Positions 6,689 to 16,141 of a stretch of DNA of 64,000 bases are shown one piece after another. Within the stretch, counting starts at the first letter, position 1. The number at the start of each line of letters is the position of its first letter. The notes below the pieces were generated by a model, which was given only the letters and a program-made list of their open reading frames with translations, was not told where the DNA came from and searched no databases. Source of the stretch: Tenacibaculum finnmarkense genomovar ulcerans (lineage in GTDB: Bacteria; Bacteroidota; Bacteroidia; Flavobacteriales; Flavobacteriaceae); contig NZ_OENE01000035.1 in NCBI RefSeq assembly GCF_900239495.1, positions 37,509-101,508 of the forward strand. The letters run 5' to 3'. Both the position numbers and the translations under genes were made by a program.

Positions 6689-9600
6689 TGGCGTACAAGA
6701 AAAAAGGAGTTTGGGATATTGATATTGTTATCAATGGAAAAAAAGTGAAAAACACGTTAAGTGGTGTTGGGGCTGAAGTTGCAAAGCTTAATAGAGATTT
6801 AAAGAAATTAACACCAGGGACTGAAGAGTTTATTAAGAAATCAGAAGAACTTAAAAAAGCAAGGGAGCATTTTCAAGCGATAAAAACAGAAATTAACGGA
6901 ACAGTTTCCGCTATGGATAAAATGAAAACTAAAATCAAAGGTATTGGTCCTATGATTTTAGCCGCTTTTTCTGTGGGAGCTGTTTTAGAATTTTTCAAAA
7001 CAATTGCGGATAAAGTAAATGTTTTGATGAAGTTAAAAGGTGTTATTTCACAGGTAACTAATTTACAAGGAAATGCTTTAGATAAAGCAACATCAAAAGT
7101 AAAAGCAATGTCTGAAACTTTTGAAGCTGATACTCAAAAAATGACTGAAGCAGCGCATAATTTCGCTGAAGGAATGGAAATTGATTTTGTAGATGCCTTG
7201 GAAAAAATAGAAGATGGTTTTTTAGCTGGTGCTGATGCTAATGGCGAGTTTTTAGATAAATTAAAAGAATACCCTGTTTTATTAAAAGAAGCAGGTTTTT
7301 CAGCAGATGAAGCAATTGCTTTAATGTCGCAAGAAGTAAAACTAGGTATTTACAGCGATAAAGGAGTTGACGCGATAAAAGAAGCAACACTACGATTGCG
7401 AGAGATGCCGAAAGCAACAATTGGAGCTTTAAACGCAATTGGTTTGAGTTCGAAAACTATTCAGAAAGAATTGAAAAGTGGCTCGAAAACAACTTTTGAG
7501 ATTATGCAGAAGGTTTCTAAAAAGATGTCAAAGTTACCGAAGCAAAGTCAGGTAGTAGGGCAGGCAATTGCAGATATTTTCGGTGGTCCTGGGGAAGACG
7601 CTGGTTACAAGTATTTATCAAATTTACACGCAATAGATCTAACAACTAATTCCTTAATTGACACTACTAATAATCATGTAAAAGCTAAGAAACTAGAGCT
7701 TAAAGCAAATGAGGCTTTGAATAATGTTTGGGTGAAATTAACAGGCGTAGGTAGTGCTATGAATGTAATGTATAGCTCAATGAAGATGAGTTTAGCAAGT
7801 TTATTAGGGACATTAACAGGTGTAAAAGATGAAGCCGACGAAGCAAAAGATTCTTTTGATGAGCAAGCAAAAAAAGTAGTAAATCTAAATAAATCATTAA
7901 CTCCTTTAATTACTGAATATGATAATTTAAGTAGTAAAACCAATTTAAGCAAACAGGAACAAAACCGTTTAAAAACAGTTATTCAGCAAATAGGTGGGAT
8001 AGTACCAACAGCAATTACAGCATTTGATAAATATGGTAAAGCAATTGGTGTTTCTTCAGACACAGCAAAGGAGTTTATGAAAAACCATAAAGCGATGCTG
8101 AAATATAGAAACGTTGACGTTATAGACGAAGAAACTAAAAAATTAGCGAAATTAAATTCAGAATTAACGAATATTAATAAATCCTTAGCTCAAAGAGATA
8201 AAGATGGCGACATTATAAAGCTATCACATGATATTCGACCTAATAATGTAATTACAACAGAAATTAAACTTGACGGAAATGAAATAGCAAAGCTACAAGC
8301 GAGAGCTACCGAAATAGAAGGAATACAAATTGGTGTTCAAGCTAGTTTAGATGAACATACTGGAGACTACTTGACAAAGTTTGTTGCTACGGAAGTTAAA
8401 AAAACTAAAAAAACAGAAGAACAGGTTATTGCTAGGGATGCGCTCGAAAAAACAGCACATAAATTCAAAATCAAAAACATTGAAGCATCTACAGATGAAC
8501 AACTTCAATTAGAAATCAATAAAATAAGAGCTTCAAATAAAGAAAAGGCAATTCTAAATGCTAAAGTAGCGGAAGCGAAAACTAAAGCAGAAGAAAAAGC
8601 AGCAGAAAAAAAAGCTACTTTATTAGAGAAGCAAAAAGAAGATGAGCTAGCTTTTAGGGATAGCGTTTTGTTAAGTTCAAAAACAGTTATAGAAAAAGAG
8701 GTTGCCGCTTATGAAGATAGATTAAAAAAAGCTGGTTTGTTTGGTAAGGATAAAAACAAACTAACTGAGTTGGATTTATTAATCAAAGAAAAACTAGAAG
8801 CCCAGCATCAAGTTAAAGTTGCTAAAATTGAAACGGAGGCTATTAATGATTTTTTAGCGAAAAAAGCGAAAAGTTATGAATCTGAAAAAATCAAAAGGCA
8901 AACATCATTTAATAATGAAATAGCAAGTGTAACAGATTTAGCGAAAGCGAAATCTCTTTTAAGTGAAACATTTAGTAATGAAGAACTTGATAAAATAGAT
9001 TCTATTGAAACTGCTAAAAATGGATTAAAAAGACAACACGAATCTTTAGAGCTTCAAAAACAAGCAGCATATTTTCAAGACTTAATAAATTTATACACTA
9101 CCGCTTTAAATACAGGGGAAGTAGAAGGTGTAAATTTTGCGGATAATATTCTTACAGAAGAACAAAAAGAAGCTTTAAACGAAAAGCTGGAGGAAGTTCG
9201 TTTAAAATTATCAGACGTAAATGTAGCTAAGAGTGGTTTAAAAGGAGGTGGTAATGAAGATGCTGAAGATGATTCCGCCAATTCAAATGATTTTGATTTT
9301 TTTGGAATGACACCAGATCAATGGGATAAATCTTTTGAGAATTTAGACACAGCAAAGGGGCAAATAGAAGCTGTTGGAGCAGTTCTTAATGGTTTGCAGG
9401 ATGCTTGGGGAATGTATAATCAATCTTTGGAAGCAAACGAAAAAAAACAATTACAAACCTTAGAGAAATCCACTAACGAAAAGAAAAAAGCTTTAAAAAA
9501 ATCTGAAGAAGAAAAGAAGAAAGCTTTAAAAAAACAACTAGATGATGGTCTTATTGATAAAGAAAAGTACAATAAGCAAATACAATCTTTAAAAGAGAAA

Positions 9601-10263
9601 TCTAATAAAGAAATAGAATCTTTAGATGCTGAATTAGAAAAAAAACAGGCAGAAATAGAGTATAAAAAGGCTAAAAGAGAAAGAACGTCTGCTTTATTTT
9701 CAATTGCAGTAAGTACAGGAATAGGTATCGCTAAAGCTGCTGCCGCTAGTCCTTTAACTGGTGGTTTGCCGTGGACTGCATTAATTGGGGCTATGGGAGT
9801 TGCACAAGCTGCATTCGTTATGTCAAAACCTTTACCAAATAAAGGGCATTTTGTTGGAGGGCACACTGGCGATAAAGCATTATACCACGATGGGCAAGAT
9901 GGCGTAACAGGACCAGTTCACGTTGGTGAATGGGTTGCGCCAAAATGGATGAACGATAACCCACGATACGCACCAACTATTCAGTATTTAGAAAACGAAC
10001 GAATAAAAGGCCCAGGGTATTTTGATGGCGGTCATGTGGCACCACCAACATCATCAGGAGTTAGTGATTATGACGAAACTGACGAAACCGAAACATTTGA
10101 AGATAATAATTCACCAATGTTACTAGAGCAATTAACACGCTTAAATAATCATTTAGATAACGGTATAATTTCCTACGCTCTAATTGGTGATGAAGAAATT
10201 CAAGAATTGAAAATCCGTACTAAAAAAATTAATAATTCACGCGAAAACGCAAAAATTCAATAA
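6688..10263 (+). CDS. Tape measure protein
   Basis: This is by far the longest phage gene here (1191 aa). It fits a tape measure protein, which sets tail length and enters the cell with the DNA. The N-terminal 400 residues show the TP901-type pattern, with a hydrophobic helix (GPMILAAFSVGAVLEFFKT) and alternating helices. Residues about 400-990 are Lys/Glu/Ala-rich coiled coils. A hydrophobic stretch at about 1002-1048 (SALFSIAVSTGIGIAKAAAA) is followed by a Gly/His-rich tail. At about 1.5 angstrom per residue, the tail would be near 180 nm, which suggests a siphovirus. Confidence 0.88.
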   Translation: MAYKKKGVWDIDIVINGKKVKNTLSGVGAEVAKLNRDLKKLTPGTEEFIKKSEELKKAREHFQAIKTEINGTVSAMDKMKTKIKGIGPMILAAFSVGAVLEFFKTIADKVNVLMKLKGVISQVTNLQGNALDKATSKVKAMSETFEADTQKMTEAAHNFAEGMEIDFVDALEKIEDGFLAGADANGEFLDKLKEYPVLLKEAGFSADEAIALMSQEVKLGIYSDKGVDAIKEATLRLREMPKATIGALNAIGLSSKTIQKELKSGSKTTFEIMQKVSKKMSKLPKQSQVVGQAIADIFGGPGEDAGYKYLSNLHAIDLTTNSLIDTTNNHVKAKKLELKANEALNNVWVKLTGVGSAMNVMYSSMKMSLASLLGTLTGVKDEADEAKDSFDEQAKKVVNLNKSLTPLITEYDNLSSKTNLSKQEQNRLKTVIQQIGGIVPTAITAFDKYGKAIGVSSDTAKEFMKNHKAMLKYRNVDVIDEETKKLAKLNSELTNINKSLAQRDKDGDIIKLSHDIRPNNVITTEIKLDGNEIAKLQARATEIEGIQIGVQASLDEHTGDYLTKFVATEVKKTKKTEEQVIARDALEKTAHKFKIKNIEASTDEQLQLEINKIRASNKEKAILNAKVAEAKTKAEEKAAEKKATLLEKQKEDELAFRDSVLLSSKTVIEKEVAAYEDRLKKAGLFGKDKNKLTELDLLIKEKLEAQHQVKVAKIETEAINDFLAKKAKSYESEKIKRQTSFNNEIASVTDLAKAKSLLSETFSNEELDKIDSIETAKNGLKRQHESLELQKQAAYFQDLINLYTTALNTGEVEGVNFADNILTEEQKEALNEKLEEVRLKLSDVNVAKSGLKGGGNEDAEDDSANSNDFDFFGMTPDQWDKSFENLDTAKGQIEAVGAVLNGLQDAWGMYNQSLEANEKKQLQTLEKSTNEKKKALKKSEEEKKKALKKQLDDGLIDKEKYNKQIQSLKEKSNKEIESLDAELEKKQAEIEYKKAKRERTSALFSIAVSTGIGIAKAAAASPLTGGLPWTALIGAMGVAQAAFVMSKPLPNKGHFVGGHTGDKALYHDGQDGVTGPVHVGEWVAPKWMNDNPRYAPTIQYLENERIKGPGYFDGGHVAPPTSSGVSDYDETDETETFEDNNSPMLLEQLTRLNNHLDNGIISYALIGDEEIQELKIRTKKINNSRENAKIQ

Positions 10264-10264
10264 A

Positions 10265-12343
10265 ATGGCAGTTACACCAGATAAATTAGTATTTAATTAC
10301 AAAAAAGGTAACGCATTTCCTCCTGGGCAACCGGTACGCCTGCAATTTGATTACGCTCACCAACATACAGGGAATATAACGTACAGTTACACAGGAGCTG
10401 ACTGGTTAAATATGCTTCCAGCCTACTTAATGCCAACAGTAAATTACGATGAGTCATCAGGTTCATCAAAGCATTCGAAAACGGTTTATTTATCATTAAA
10501 AGACGTAGAGGATTTAGATGTAGGTGAGTATTCTGTAACTATTAAATTTTACAATAGTTACCCTGATTATCATTTTTCGAAAAACGATGACCGTTCAACA
10601 ATTATAGACGATTTTATTGGTGAATTAACCGTAGTATTGAATGTAGGGGAAGCGTTTTTAACTATTTCTCCAGGGAATTTAACTTATAATCATGTTGTAG
10701 GTCGCGCTTCGGTTGCGTCGCAAAAGATAAAAATCACGTCTGATAGTGATTGGACTGCGGATTTTACTAAGTGCGAATGGATACCTTTAGGAATGGTCAA
10801 CGGAAAGGCTGGAGCGAATAAGGAATTGATTATTGAAGTAGTACCGAATGATTTAACTCAAGGTGATTATACGGAAAACATTACCTTTACGAATACAGGT
10901 GGTTTATTGAATGATGATGATGATGATGACAGTGGTGGTACAAATCCCGGTGGTGGTGTGGGTGAAGCTCCTGACCCAGACGGCTACATTCCTCCTGTAT
11001 CAATATTTGGAATTTCTACCTCTTTAGAAATCAAACTAGAAGTTTCTTTGGGTGATCAAGGAACTGGGTATTGCACACCAACACACTTGCTTTTTAACTA
11101 TACTGTTTCTGGTAATTTACCCGCGGCAAAAAGAATAGAACTAAACGTGTCAAAAGAATGGGTAGCAACAACTGAAGATGATTGGTTGTTGTTAAGTAAT
11201 GCTAGTGGTGATGCAGGTGTTGGTTTTTTTGATGTTTCTGTTGAAAAAATCGCAGGATTTGCAGTAGGTAGATACTCAGGAACTGTTAAGTTAACTACTG
11301 GTGATATTGAGCAACTAATCAATGTAGTGTTGGTGGTGCATGAGTTTACCAAAGAAACATTGTCAGAAACAACACTCTATTTTTCAGATGACCAAAATAA
11401 TATTGTTATTTCATCAGAAGGGCTAGCTACATATTTAGCTATTGATGTTGTCACTGAGTACAATAATGAAACGTTTAAATATCCGTCAGCAGTTCCTTTT
11501 TTTAATGGAATTGCAAAAAAGAGAATTGGTGCGGTGGTTAATAAAATAATTAATAACGAACCTGATTTAGTTTTAGATACAATCTCTTTAAAAACACCCT
11601 ACTCACCAGCTTTGCTAACGATTGATGTTCACGAAGCTGAAGTGTATTCAGATAAAGTAATTGAAGGTGTTAAACTAAATAAGATACCATTTGTAAAAGG
11701 AGTTACGCCTTTTGATAATTGGCTTAGTGATAATACTAAAGAAATGTATTTAACCAATAAAGGAGTAGTTTCTTTTAATTTTTTCAATCCATTACTAACA
11801 GCAGTAACTGAAATAGAAATAACAGGTTCGATAAATAAAACAGTTACATTTCCTGCTGTTTCGAGTTATTTTAATAATGTTAAAATACCTTTAAATTTAT
11901 TAGATTTAAAAGAAGGTGACGCTATTATCATAACCGCCCACAATACTATTGTAACCGTGTTTATAAAACCAAATACTGCAGACAATGCGCTTGTTTTTTG
12001 GGAGAATAAATGGGGAGTTTTTGATTCGTTGGAATTTACAGGTGATTTAGCGGAAAAAGATAATTATAAATCAGAAGATTTCAGTTACCGAAAAGACCAT
12101 TTAACTACGGAAACAAAAGTGTTATCTGTAGTAAATAAAACCAGTTTTAAATTAAATACTGGGCCGTTATATACGTATGAAAGTATTGAAGTTGTAAGTA
12201 AAATGTTAAAATCAAAAAACATAAAATTAATATATCAAAATGAAATAATCGCTGTAAAATCAACAACGAAAACACTTTCACGCCCAAATATTTCAGAAAA
12301 TAACAAGTCTTTTAATTTAACGTTTGAAAAATTAATAAAATGA
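10265..12343 (+). CDS. Phage tail protein with BACON-like domains
   Basis: The product (692 aa) has three beta-sandwich repeats resembling BACON domains, at about residues 5-125, 130-212 and 267-360. Typical phrases are LTISPGNLTYN followed by ITSDSDWTADF and YTENITFTN, and ELNVSKEWVATTEDDW followed by GRYSGTVKL. An Asp run (216-222) and a Gly/Pro-rich linker separate the second and third. The C-terminal half is unassigned beta-rich sequence. BACON domains are thought to bind carbohydrate or mucin and occur in crAss-like phage tails. Between tape measure and distal tail gene this is likely a tail-tip or side-fibre component. Confidence 0.68.
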   Translation: MAVTPDKLVFNYKKGNAFPPGQPVRLQFDYAHQHTGNITYSYTGADWLNMLPAYLMPTVNYDESSGSSKHSKTVYLSLKDVEDLDVGEYSVTIKFYNSYPDYHFSKNDDRSTIIDDFIGELTVVLNVGEAFLTISPGNLTYNHVVGRASVASQKIKITSDSDWTADFTKCEWIPLGMVNGKAGANKELIIEVVPNDLTQGDYTENITFTNTGGLLNDDDDDDSGGTNPGGGVGEAPDPDGYIPPVSIFGISTSLEIKLEVSLGDQGTGYCTPTHLLFNYTVSGNLPAAKRIELNVSKEWVATTEDDWLLLSNASGDAGVGFFDVSVEKIAGFAVGRYSGTVKLTTGDIEQLINVVLVVHEFTKETLSETTLYFSDDQNNIVISSEGLATYLAIDVVTEYNNETFKYPSAVPFFNGIAKKRIGAVVNKIINNEPDLVLDTISLKTPYSPALLTIDVHEAEVYSDKVIEGVKLNKIPFVKGVTPFDNWLSDNTKEMYLTNKGVVSFNFFNPLLTAVTEIEITGSINKTVTFPAVSSYFNNVKIPLNLLDLKEGDAIIITAHNTIVTVFIKPNTADNALVFWENKWGVFDSLEFTGDLAEKDNYKSEDFSYRKDHLTTETKVLSVVNKTSFKLNTGPLYTYESIEVVSKMLKSKNIKLIYQNEIIAVKSTTKTLSRPNISENNKSFNLTFEKLIK

Positions 12344-14118
12344 TAGAGTTTTTAAGTAAGACACCAAAATCATTTCGTTTAGATTTGACCGATGTTAATA
12401 TTACGTTAGTTGAAGAAAACCCGATGTTTTTTAATTATTTCGTTAAAAGATACACTTGGCCATTCTCAAAGCAGTTAGATGATAAAACTACCGCCTCTTT
12501 TGGTTTTTTAGACCTTGACAACGTGATTAAGTACGCCACTAAATTTCACGGAACACTAATAATTGATGATGTGTTTAATGAAGCGTATTTAGTAATATCA
12601 CAATTGAATAACGGTAAAATGGAAGGTAGTATCTATTACGGAAAAGAAACAAAAGTGTTGTTTTCTAAAAAGCTTTCAAAACTTCCGTTTAAATTAATTT
12701 CAGCCGGCAAGTTGTTTGTACACGCAAAAGAAACCATTACGAAAAGCTATCCTGAGGTTGGTTATAATTTTCCGATGATTATCGATGCTGAAAAAAAGGG
12801 AAATAGCAATTACGAACAGTTTGAAGGTATTGTAAATAATTTTGAAGAAGGTAGTTTTAAGATAAACGACAGCAGCGTAGTTGATGGTGAGAAAGTAATT
12901 AATAATAGAAACTTAATTGTTCCGATGCCTTATTTAATGGAAGTGTTAAAGGTCGGTTTTGCGAGTGAGAACATCATTATGAATGGTAGTTTTGTAAGTG
13001 ATATTGCAAACAATAAAGTTTTACTCTATACAGATAAAATACTTGAAAAGTTTTATTCAGGGATACCAGATAGCTTTCAGTTTACCACAACAAGTGAGAT
13101 TATTAGTGGCACCGATGTTGTTGCTGAACATTATCAAACATTTCCTATTACTCAAAAAGCAAACTATGAAATAAATATAAATACTTCTATACCTGTAAAT
13201 ATCGAAGTATTAGAGTTTAAAATCACTTACGGTTCTCTAACAATTTACACATCTAAAAATAATTCAGTAGATGAAAAATTGTTTATTAATTCAGAAGACG
13301 TTGACGAATCAAAGTTGCTTCAAATCACGTTAACTTTAAGTAAATTCTACTTCGGTACATCTGTAGGTATCGGTAATATTTCAGCCTATAACAATATTTC
13401 TTTTGATTTAACGGATGGTGAGTTAAATGTATTTCCAAACACATTTTCATTAAGTCAGTTAATGCCAGATATTACTTTTGGTGCTTTTTTAAACAAAGTA
13501 AAAAACTGGCTAAACCTGGAAATTACTTTTGATAAGAACGTAGTGAATATCAATTATATTGAGCAAAAATTTTTAGAAACTGATTTAAAAGACGAACGTC
13601 ATTTAGAGCCAATAAATGTGAGTAGGGTATTTAATCAAAATAAATTATATGAATTAAAAGATCACCTGAATGCGTTGTATATTTCGTCAGATGGTTTGCA
13701 AGATGATAGTCAAGGTTATAAATTGGAAGATATTACAACTATCGATGTAGGTTTTAAGAAAATGAGACGAACCTCTTTAAACGGTGTTTTTACAGCGACA
13801 AAAACAAAAGAAGAAGATGGTTTTTCTTTTGTTTTATTTGACGGCTTGCAAAACGGAATGCCCGTTACTGTAGATGAGATTGATGGGCGTAATTTCTCAC
13901 TGGAAGAAAACTACGAACGGAATTGGCGTAAATGGTTGCAATTCCGTTTAAATTCAGAAACGTATAAAGACAAATTTCCAGCGCATATTCTAGAAAAGTT
14001 CCAAATCGGCGCTGGACGTTTTAAGTATAATAAAAAGCATTTGTACAAATCGATAAAGAAAAAAAGAATATCAAATAATCATTGGCAGTTAGATGTTGAA
14101 AGCGAAACAATGCTTTAG
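12340..14118 (+). CDS. Phage distal tail / baseplate protein
   Basis: A 592-aa protein starting MIEFLSKTPKSFRLDLTDVN. The N-terminal 120 residues form a beta-rich segment like hub or distal-tail proteins, and the remainder is beta-rich with a basic C-terminus (KFQIGAGRFKYNKKHLYKSI). It overlaps the BACON-like gene by 4 bp and follows the tape measure by one gene, the usual place of hub and baseplate proteins. No enzymatic motif is visible. It converges on the integrase gene, the stops overlapping by 4 bp. Confidence 0.6.
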   Translation: MIEFLSKTPKSFRLDLTDVNITLVEENPMFFNYFVKRYTWPFSKQLDDKTTASFGFLDLDNVIKYATKFHGTLIIDDVFNEAYLVISQLNNGKMEGSIYYGKETKVLFSKKLSKLPFKLISAGKLFVHAKETITKSYPEVGYNFPMIIDAEKKGNSNYEQFEGIVNNFEEGSFKINDSSVVDGEKVINNRNLIVPMPYLMEVLKVGFASENIIMNGSFVSDIANNKVLLYTDKILEKFYSGIPDSFQFTTTSEIISGTDVVAEHYQTFPITQKANYEININTSIPVNIEVLEFKITYGSLTIYTSKNNSVDEKLFINSEDVDESKLLQITLTLSKFYFGTSVGIGNISAYNNISFDLTDGELNVFPNTFSLSQLMPDITFGAFLNKVKNWLNLEITFDKNVVNINYIEQKFLETDLKDERHLEPINVSRVFNQNKLYELKDHLNALYISSDGLQDDSQGYKLEDITTIDVGFKKMRRTSLNGVFTATKTKEEDGFSFVLFDGLQNGMPVTVDEIDGRNFSLEENYERNWRKWLQFRLNSETYKDKFPAHILEKFQIGAGRFKYNKKHLYKSIKKKRISNNHWQLDVESETML

Positions 14119-15293
14119 AAATTTAATTTTGCACTTTGAATATTGCCAACAGCTTTTAAAATGTGTTTCGGTAAATATTGTTCTGTTTGTGAAATTGAAT
14201 AGTGTCTGGCTTGATTCTTTACGTCAATTGTAGGTATTCCTAATTGCAAATAGTTTGTAATACCAGTGTCTTTTAAGGAGTACCAATGATATGTATCATT
14301 AAATTTCAGATGTTTACGTGTTTTTATCCAAACATCTGAAATTTTCTTTGGGTTTAAAATAGCTATCCCTGGCTTAAAATCATCCGCAGAAAATAAATAA
14401 TCAGTATTGTTTGCTGTTCTTAAATGAATAGCTAAGTCATTTATTAACTCTAAAGGAATTGTTACGATTTGCGATTTTCTATTCTTACTAGCTTCCGCTG
14501 GTACATTAATAATTCCGTTTTTTAGAATAACATCAGCAACTTTTAGTTTAGTAAATTCTGTTCGGCGAATTAAGCAATAAAAAGCTGCTTTGCATAATGT
14601 AGCATACGCAGGGTTTGTTTCTGTTAAATAGTTGAAGATTTGCTCACGAGCTTCTTTTGGAATAATTGTTCGTTTTTTATCCCCTTGTTTTATTTTGCTA
14701 ATTAAAGAAGTGAAATCTACTTTTAAATACCTTCTTTTAACTGCCCATCTTGTAAATACACCGATAAAAGCAAGATAATTATTATGTGTTCTTGCTGAAT
14801 TATTTCGTTCGTAGAATATCATATCTAAAAATTCACGACACAGTCCTTCTTTAAAGTCAACAATAAAACACTCTTTTCTGTTCGTTTCTATCATAAAGGC
14901 CTTCATGTTGCTTATGTAGCTCCTGTATGCCCTTAAAGTATCTGAGCGCAATGAGTCTTTATCAACCTGTTGTTCTATTTGACGAATATAAATATCAAAA
15001 ACATCAAATAACTTAGTAAATAATTTAGTGTTGTCATCTTGAATAAAAGGAGTCCAGCCAATTTGAAGTTTCTTATTTAAATTAGCTACGATATGTTTAG
15101 CGTGTTTACGGCGTTCACGAATATTCGGCATTGGTTTTACGCGATGACGTTTTCTTTTTAGTTGCTTTGTTGGGTTTGTTTCATAGGGGTCTTTTGCGTA
15201 AAAGATGATTTCCCAACGGTTATTTTCTCTTAATTCCGCAGGAACATAATCAATAAACGGAATAATATTTTTTGAGGTTTGGCTTTTTTGCAT
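14115..15293 (-). CDS. Tyrosine recombinase, phage integrase
   Basis: The protein (392 aa) catalyses prophage integration and excision. About residues 90-185 form a SAM-like core-binding domain, and 210-385 the catalytic domain. R243 in LIRRTEF is the first catalytic Arg, K273 lies in the beta hairpin, and Y373 in TEQYLPKH is the nucleophile. The second box reads YSLKDTG (338-344) where most relatives have HxLRHTG, so a Tyr and a Lys stand at the usual His and Arg positions. A similar box occurs in other Bacteroidota integrases. The gene ends head-on with the tail operon and starts 129 bp from the tRNA-Met 3' end, its likely target. Confidence 0.9.
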   Translation of the reverse strand: MQKSQTSKNIIPFIDYVPAELRENNRWEIIFYAKDPYETNPTKQLKRKRHRVKPMPNIRERRKHAKHIVANLNKKLQIGWTPFIQDDNTKLFTKLFDVFDIYIRQIEQQVDKDSLRSDTLRAYRSYISNMKAFMIETNRKECFIVDFKEGLCREFLDMIFYERNNSARTHNNYLAFIGVFTRWAVKRRYLKVDFTSLISKIKQGDKKRTIIPKEAREQIFNYLTETNPAYATLCKAAFYCLIRRTEFTKLKVADVILKNGIINVPAEASKNRKSQIVTIPLELINDLAIHLRTANNTDYLFSADDFKPGIAILNPKKISDVWIKTRKHLKFNDTYHWYSLKDTGITNYLQLGIPTIDVKNQARHYSISQTEQYLPKHILKAVGNIQSAKLNF

Positions 15294-15383
15294 TTTTTTT
15301 TTACATCAATCGTTGTTAGATTAATTGTAAAGTGCATGAAATCGGAATGGTGAGTTATTGGTGCGCTTTTTTCTAAAAAAGAA

Positions 15384-15412
15384 CTGCATCCCTTTGTTTG
15401 TAAGGGATGCAG
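15384..15412 (-). terminator. Terminator of the tRNA-Met gene
   Basis: A perfect 11-bp stem (ctgcatccctt / aagggatgcag, loop tgtttgt) is followed on the minus strand by TTCTTTTTT. It lies 10 bp past the tRNA 3' end, between tRNA and integrase. No gene lies in 15294-15607 except the tRNA; the rest is AT-rich spacer that should contain the att site. Confidence 0.75.
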
Positions 15413-15421
15413 AGTTTAGAG

Positions 15422-15495
15422 TGGCGAGAAGCAGATTTGAACTGCCGACCTCAGGGTTATGAATCCTGCGCTCTAACCAACTGAGCTATCTCGCC
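15422..15495 (-). tRNA. tRNA-Met (CAT)
   Basis: The 74-nt minus-strand sequence folds as a tRNA. The 7-bp acceptor stem is GGCGAGA/TCTCGCC, the D-arm AGCTCAGTTGGTTAGAGC, and the T-arm contains GTTCAAATC. The anticodon loop TTCATAA gives CAT. CCA is not encoded, as usual in this group. The discriminator base is A. The prophage integrase lies on its 3' side, so the 3' half is the probable attachment site. An initiator or Ile2 (lysidine) identity cannot be fully ruled out, but the sequence fits elongator Met. Confidence 0.92.
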
Positions 15496-15505
15496 ATTGC
15501 GGGTG

Positions 15506-15535
15506 CAAATATACAACTTCTTTTTAGATACACAA
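15506..15535 (-). promoter_or_regulatory. Promoter of the tRNA-Met gene
   Basis: On the minus strand, TTG (15533-15535) and TATATTTG (15506-15513) stand 19 bp apart, a full Bacteroidota -33/-7 promoter. Transcription should start about 5 bp before the tRNA 5' end. Confidence 0.65.
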
Positions 15536-15607
15536 TAAAAAATGTAATAAAAATGAATTTTTTTTTAAAAAAAAATATATATACCTTGCCATACTAAGAA
15601 AAAAAAA

Positions 15608-15991
15608 ATGACAAAAGTTAAATACGAATTAGAATTTCCTATACACGCATCACCAAGTATGCTGTTTAATAGTTTGGCAACCCCTTCAGGATTAGAAGAA
15701 TGGTTTGCTGATAGTGTTAATTCTCGTGGAAAATTAATTACTTTTACTTGGGATGGTTCAGAAGAGGAGGCTAAAATTTTAGCAAAAAAAGCAAACGAAC
15801 GCATAAAATATAAATGGATTGAAAGTGAAGGTGATGAAAGTTATTTTGAATTTTTAATACAGGTAGATGCTTTAACGAAAGACGTAGCTGTTATTGTTAC
15901 TGATTTTGCTGATGATCAAGACGACCTAGAAGAAGCAAAAATGTTATGGGAAAGTCAAATTGAAAGCTTAAAAAATAGTATAGGAGCGTAG
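15608..15991 (+). CDS. START-like (SRPBCC fold) protein
   Basis: This 127-aa protein is a stand-alone START/AHSA1-like domain, a helix-grip fold that often binds hydrophobic ligands. The pattern is EFPIHASPSMLFNSLATPSGLEEWFAD at the start, a central sheet with ITFTWDG and YKWIE, and a long C-terminal helix. It is common in Flavobacteriaceae, and I know of no defined function. It is a single-gene unit closed by the terminator at 16014-16057. Confidence 0.8.
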   Translation: MTKVKYELEFPIHASPSMLFNSLATPSGLEEWFADSVNSRGKLITFTWDGSEEEAKILAKKANERIKYKWIESEGDESYFEFLIQVDALTKDVAVIVTDFADDQDDLEEAKMLWESQIESLKNSIGA

Positions 15992-16013
15992 TGTTTTATA
16001 CCTTATAAAAATC

Positions 16014-16057
16014 ACAAAAAAACTCGATATTGTAGTCTCTTATCATCGAGTTTTTTT
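16014..16057. terminator. Terminator after the START-like gene
   Basis: A 13-bp stem (aaaaaaactcgat / atcgagttttttt) encloses a 16-nt loop. The A and T runs make it usable in both directions. Confidence 0.8.
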
Positions 16058-16116
16058 ACCGCGACTTTATCGAAATTATTCTAATTTTATTTTATAGTTT
16101 TATTATAGTTTTATTG

Positions 16117-16124
16117 TAGTTTTG
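16117..16124 (+). promoter_or_regulatory. Promoter -7 element TAGTTTTG
   Basis: TAGTTTTG, 17 bp before the class IV aminotransferase start, fits TAnnTTTG. It is the last unit of a small tandem array (TTTTATAG, TTTTATTATAG, TTTTATTGTAG). Confidence 0.55.
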
Positions 16125-16141
16125 CAATCAAATTTTGAAAA

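Larger units (their letters stand above)
1..15421. mobile_element. Prophage, right-hand part, next to tRNA-Met
   Basis: A continuous block of virion and lysis genes runs rightward from the left window edge to 14118, followed by a convergent tyrosine integrase whose start lies about 130 bp from the 3' end of a tRNA-Met gene. Integration into the 3' end of a tRNA with the integrase beside it is the usual prophage arrangement. The tape measure, gp10-like protein, fibre and holin-endolysin-spanin block identify a long-tailed phage. Capsid, portal, terminase and replication genes are not in the window, nor is the left att site, so the exact core and completeness cannot be judged. The right boundary is inferred to be in or near the tRNA. 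Confidence 0.9.

Noticed and set aside
9420..9866. Long minus-strand frame inside the tape measure gene
   Set aside because: It is a mirror of the Lys/Glu-rich coiled-coil codons and has the Ser/Phe-rich composition of an antisense shadow.
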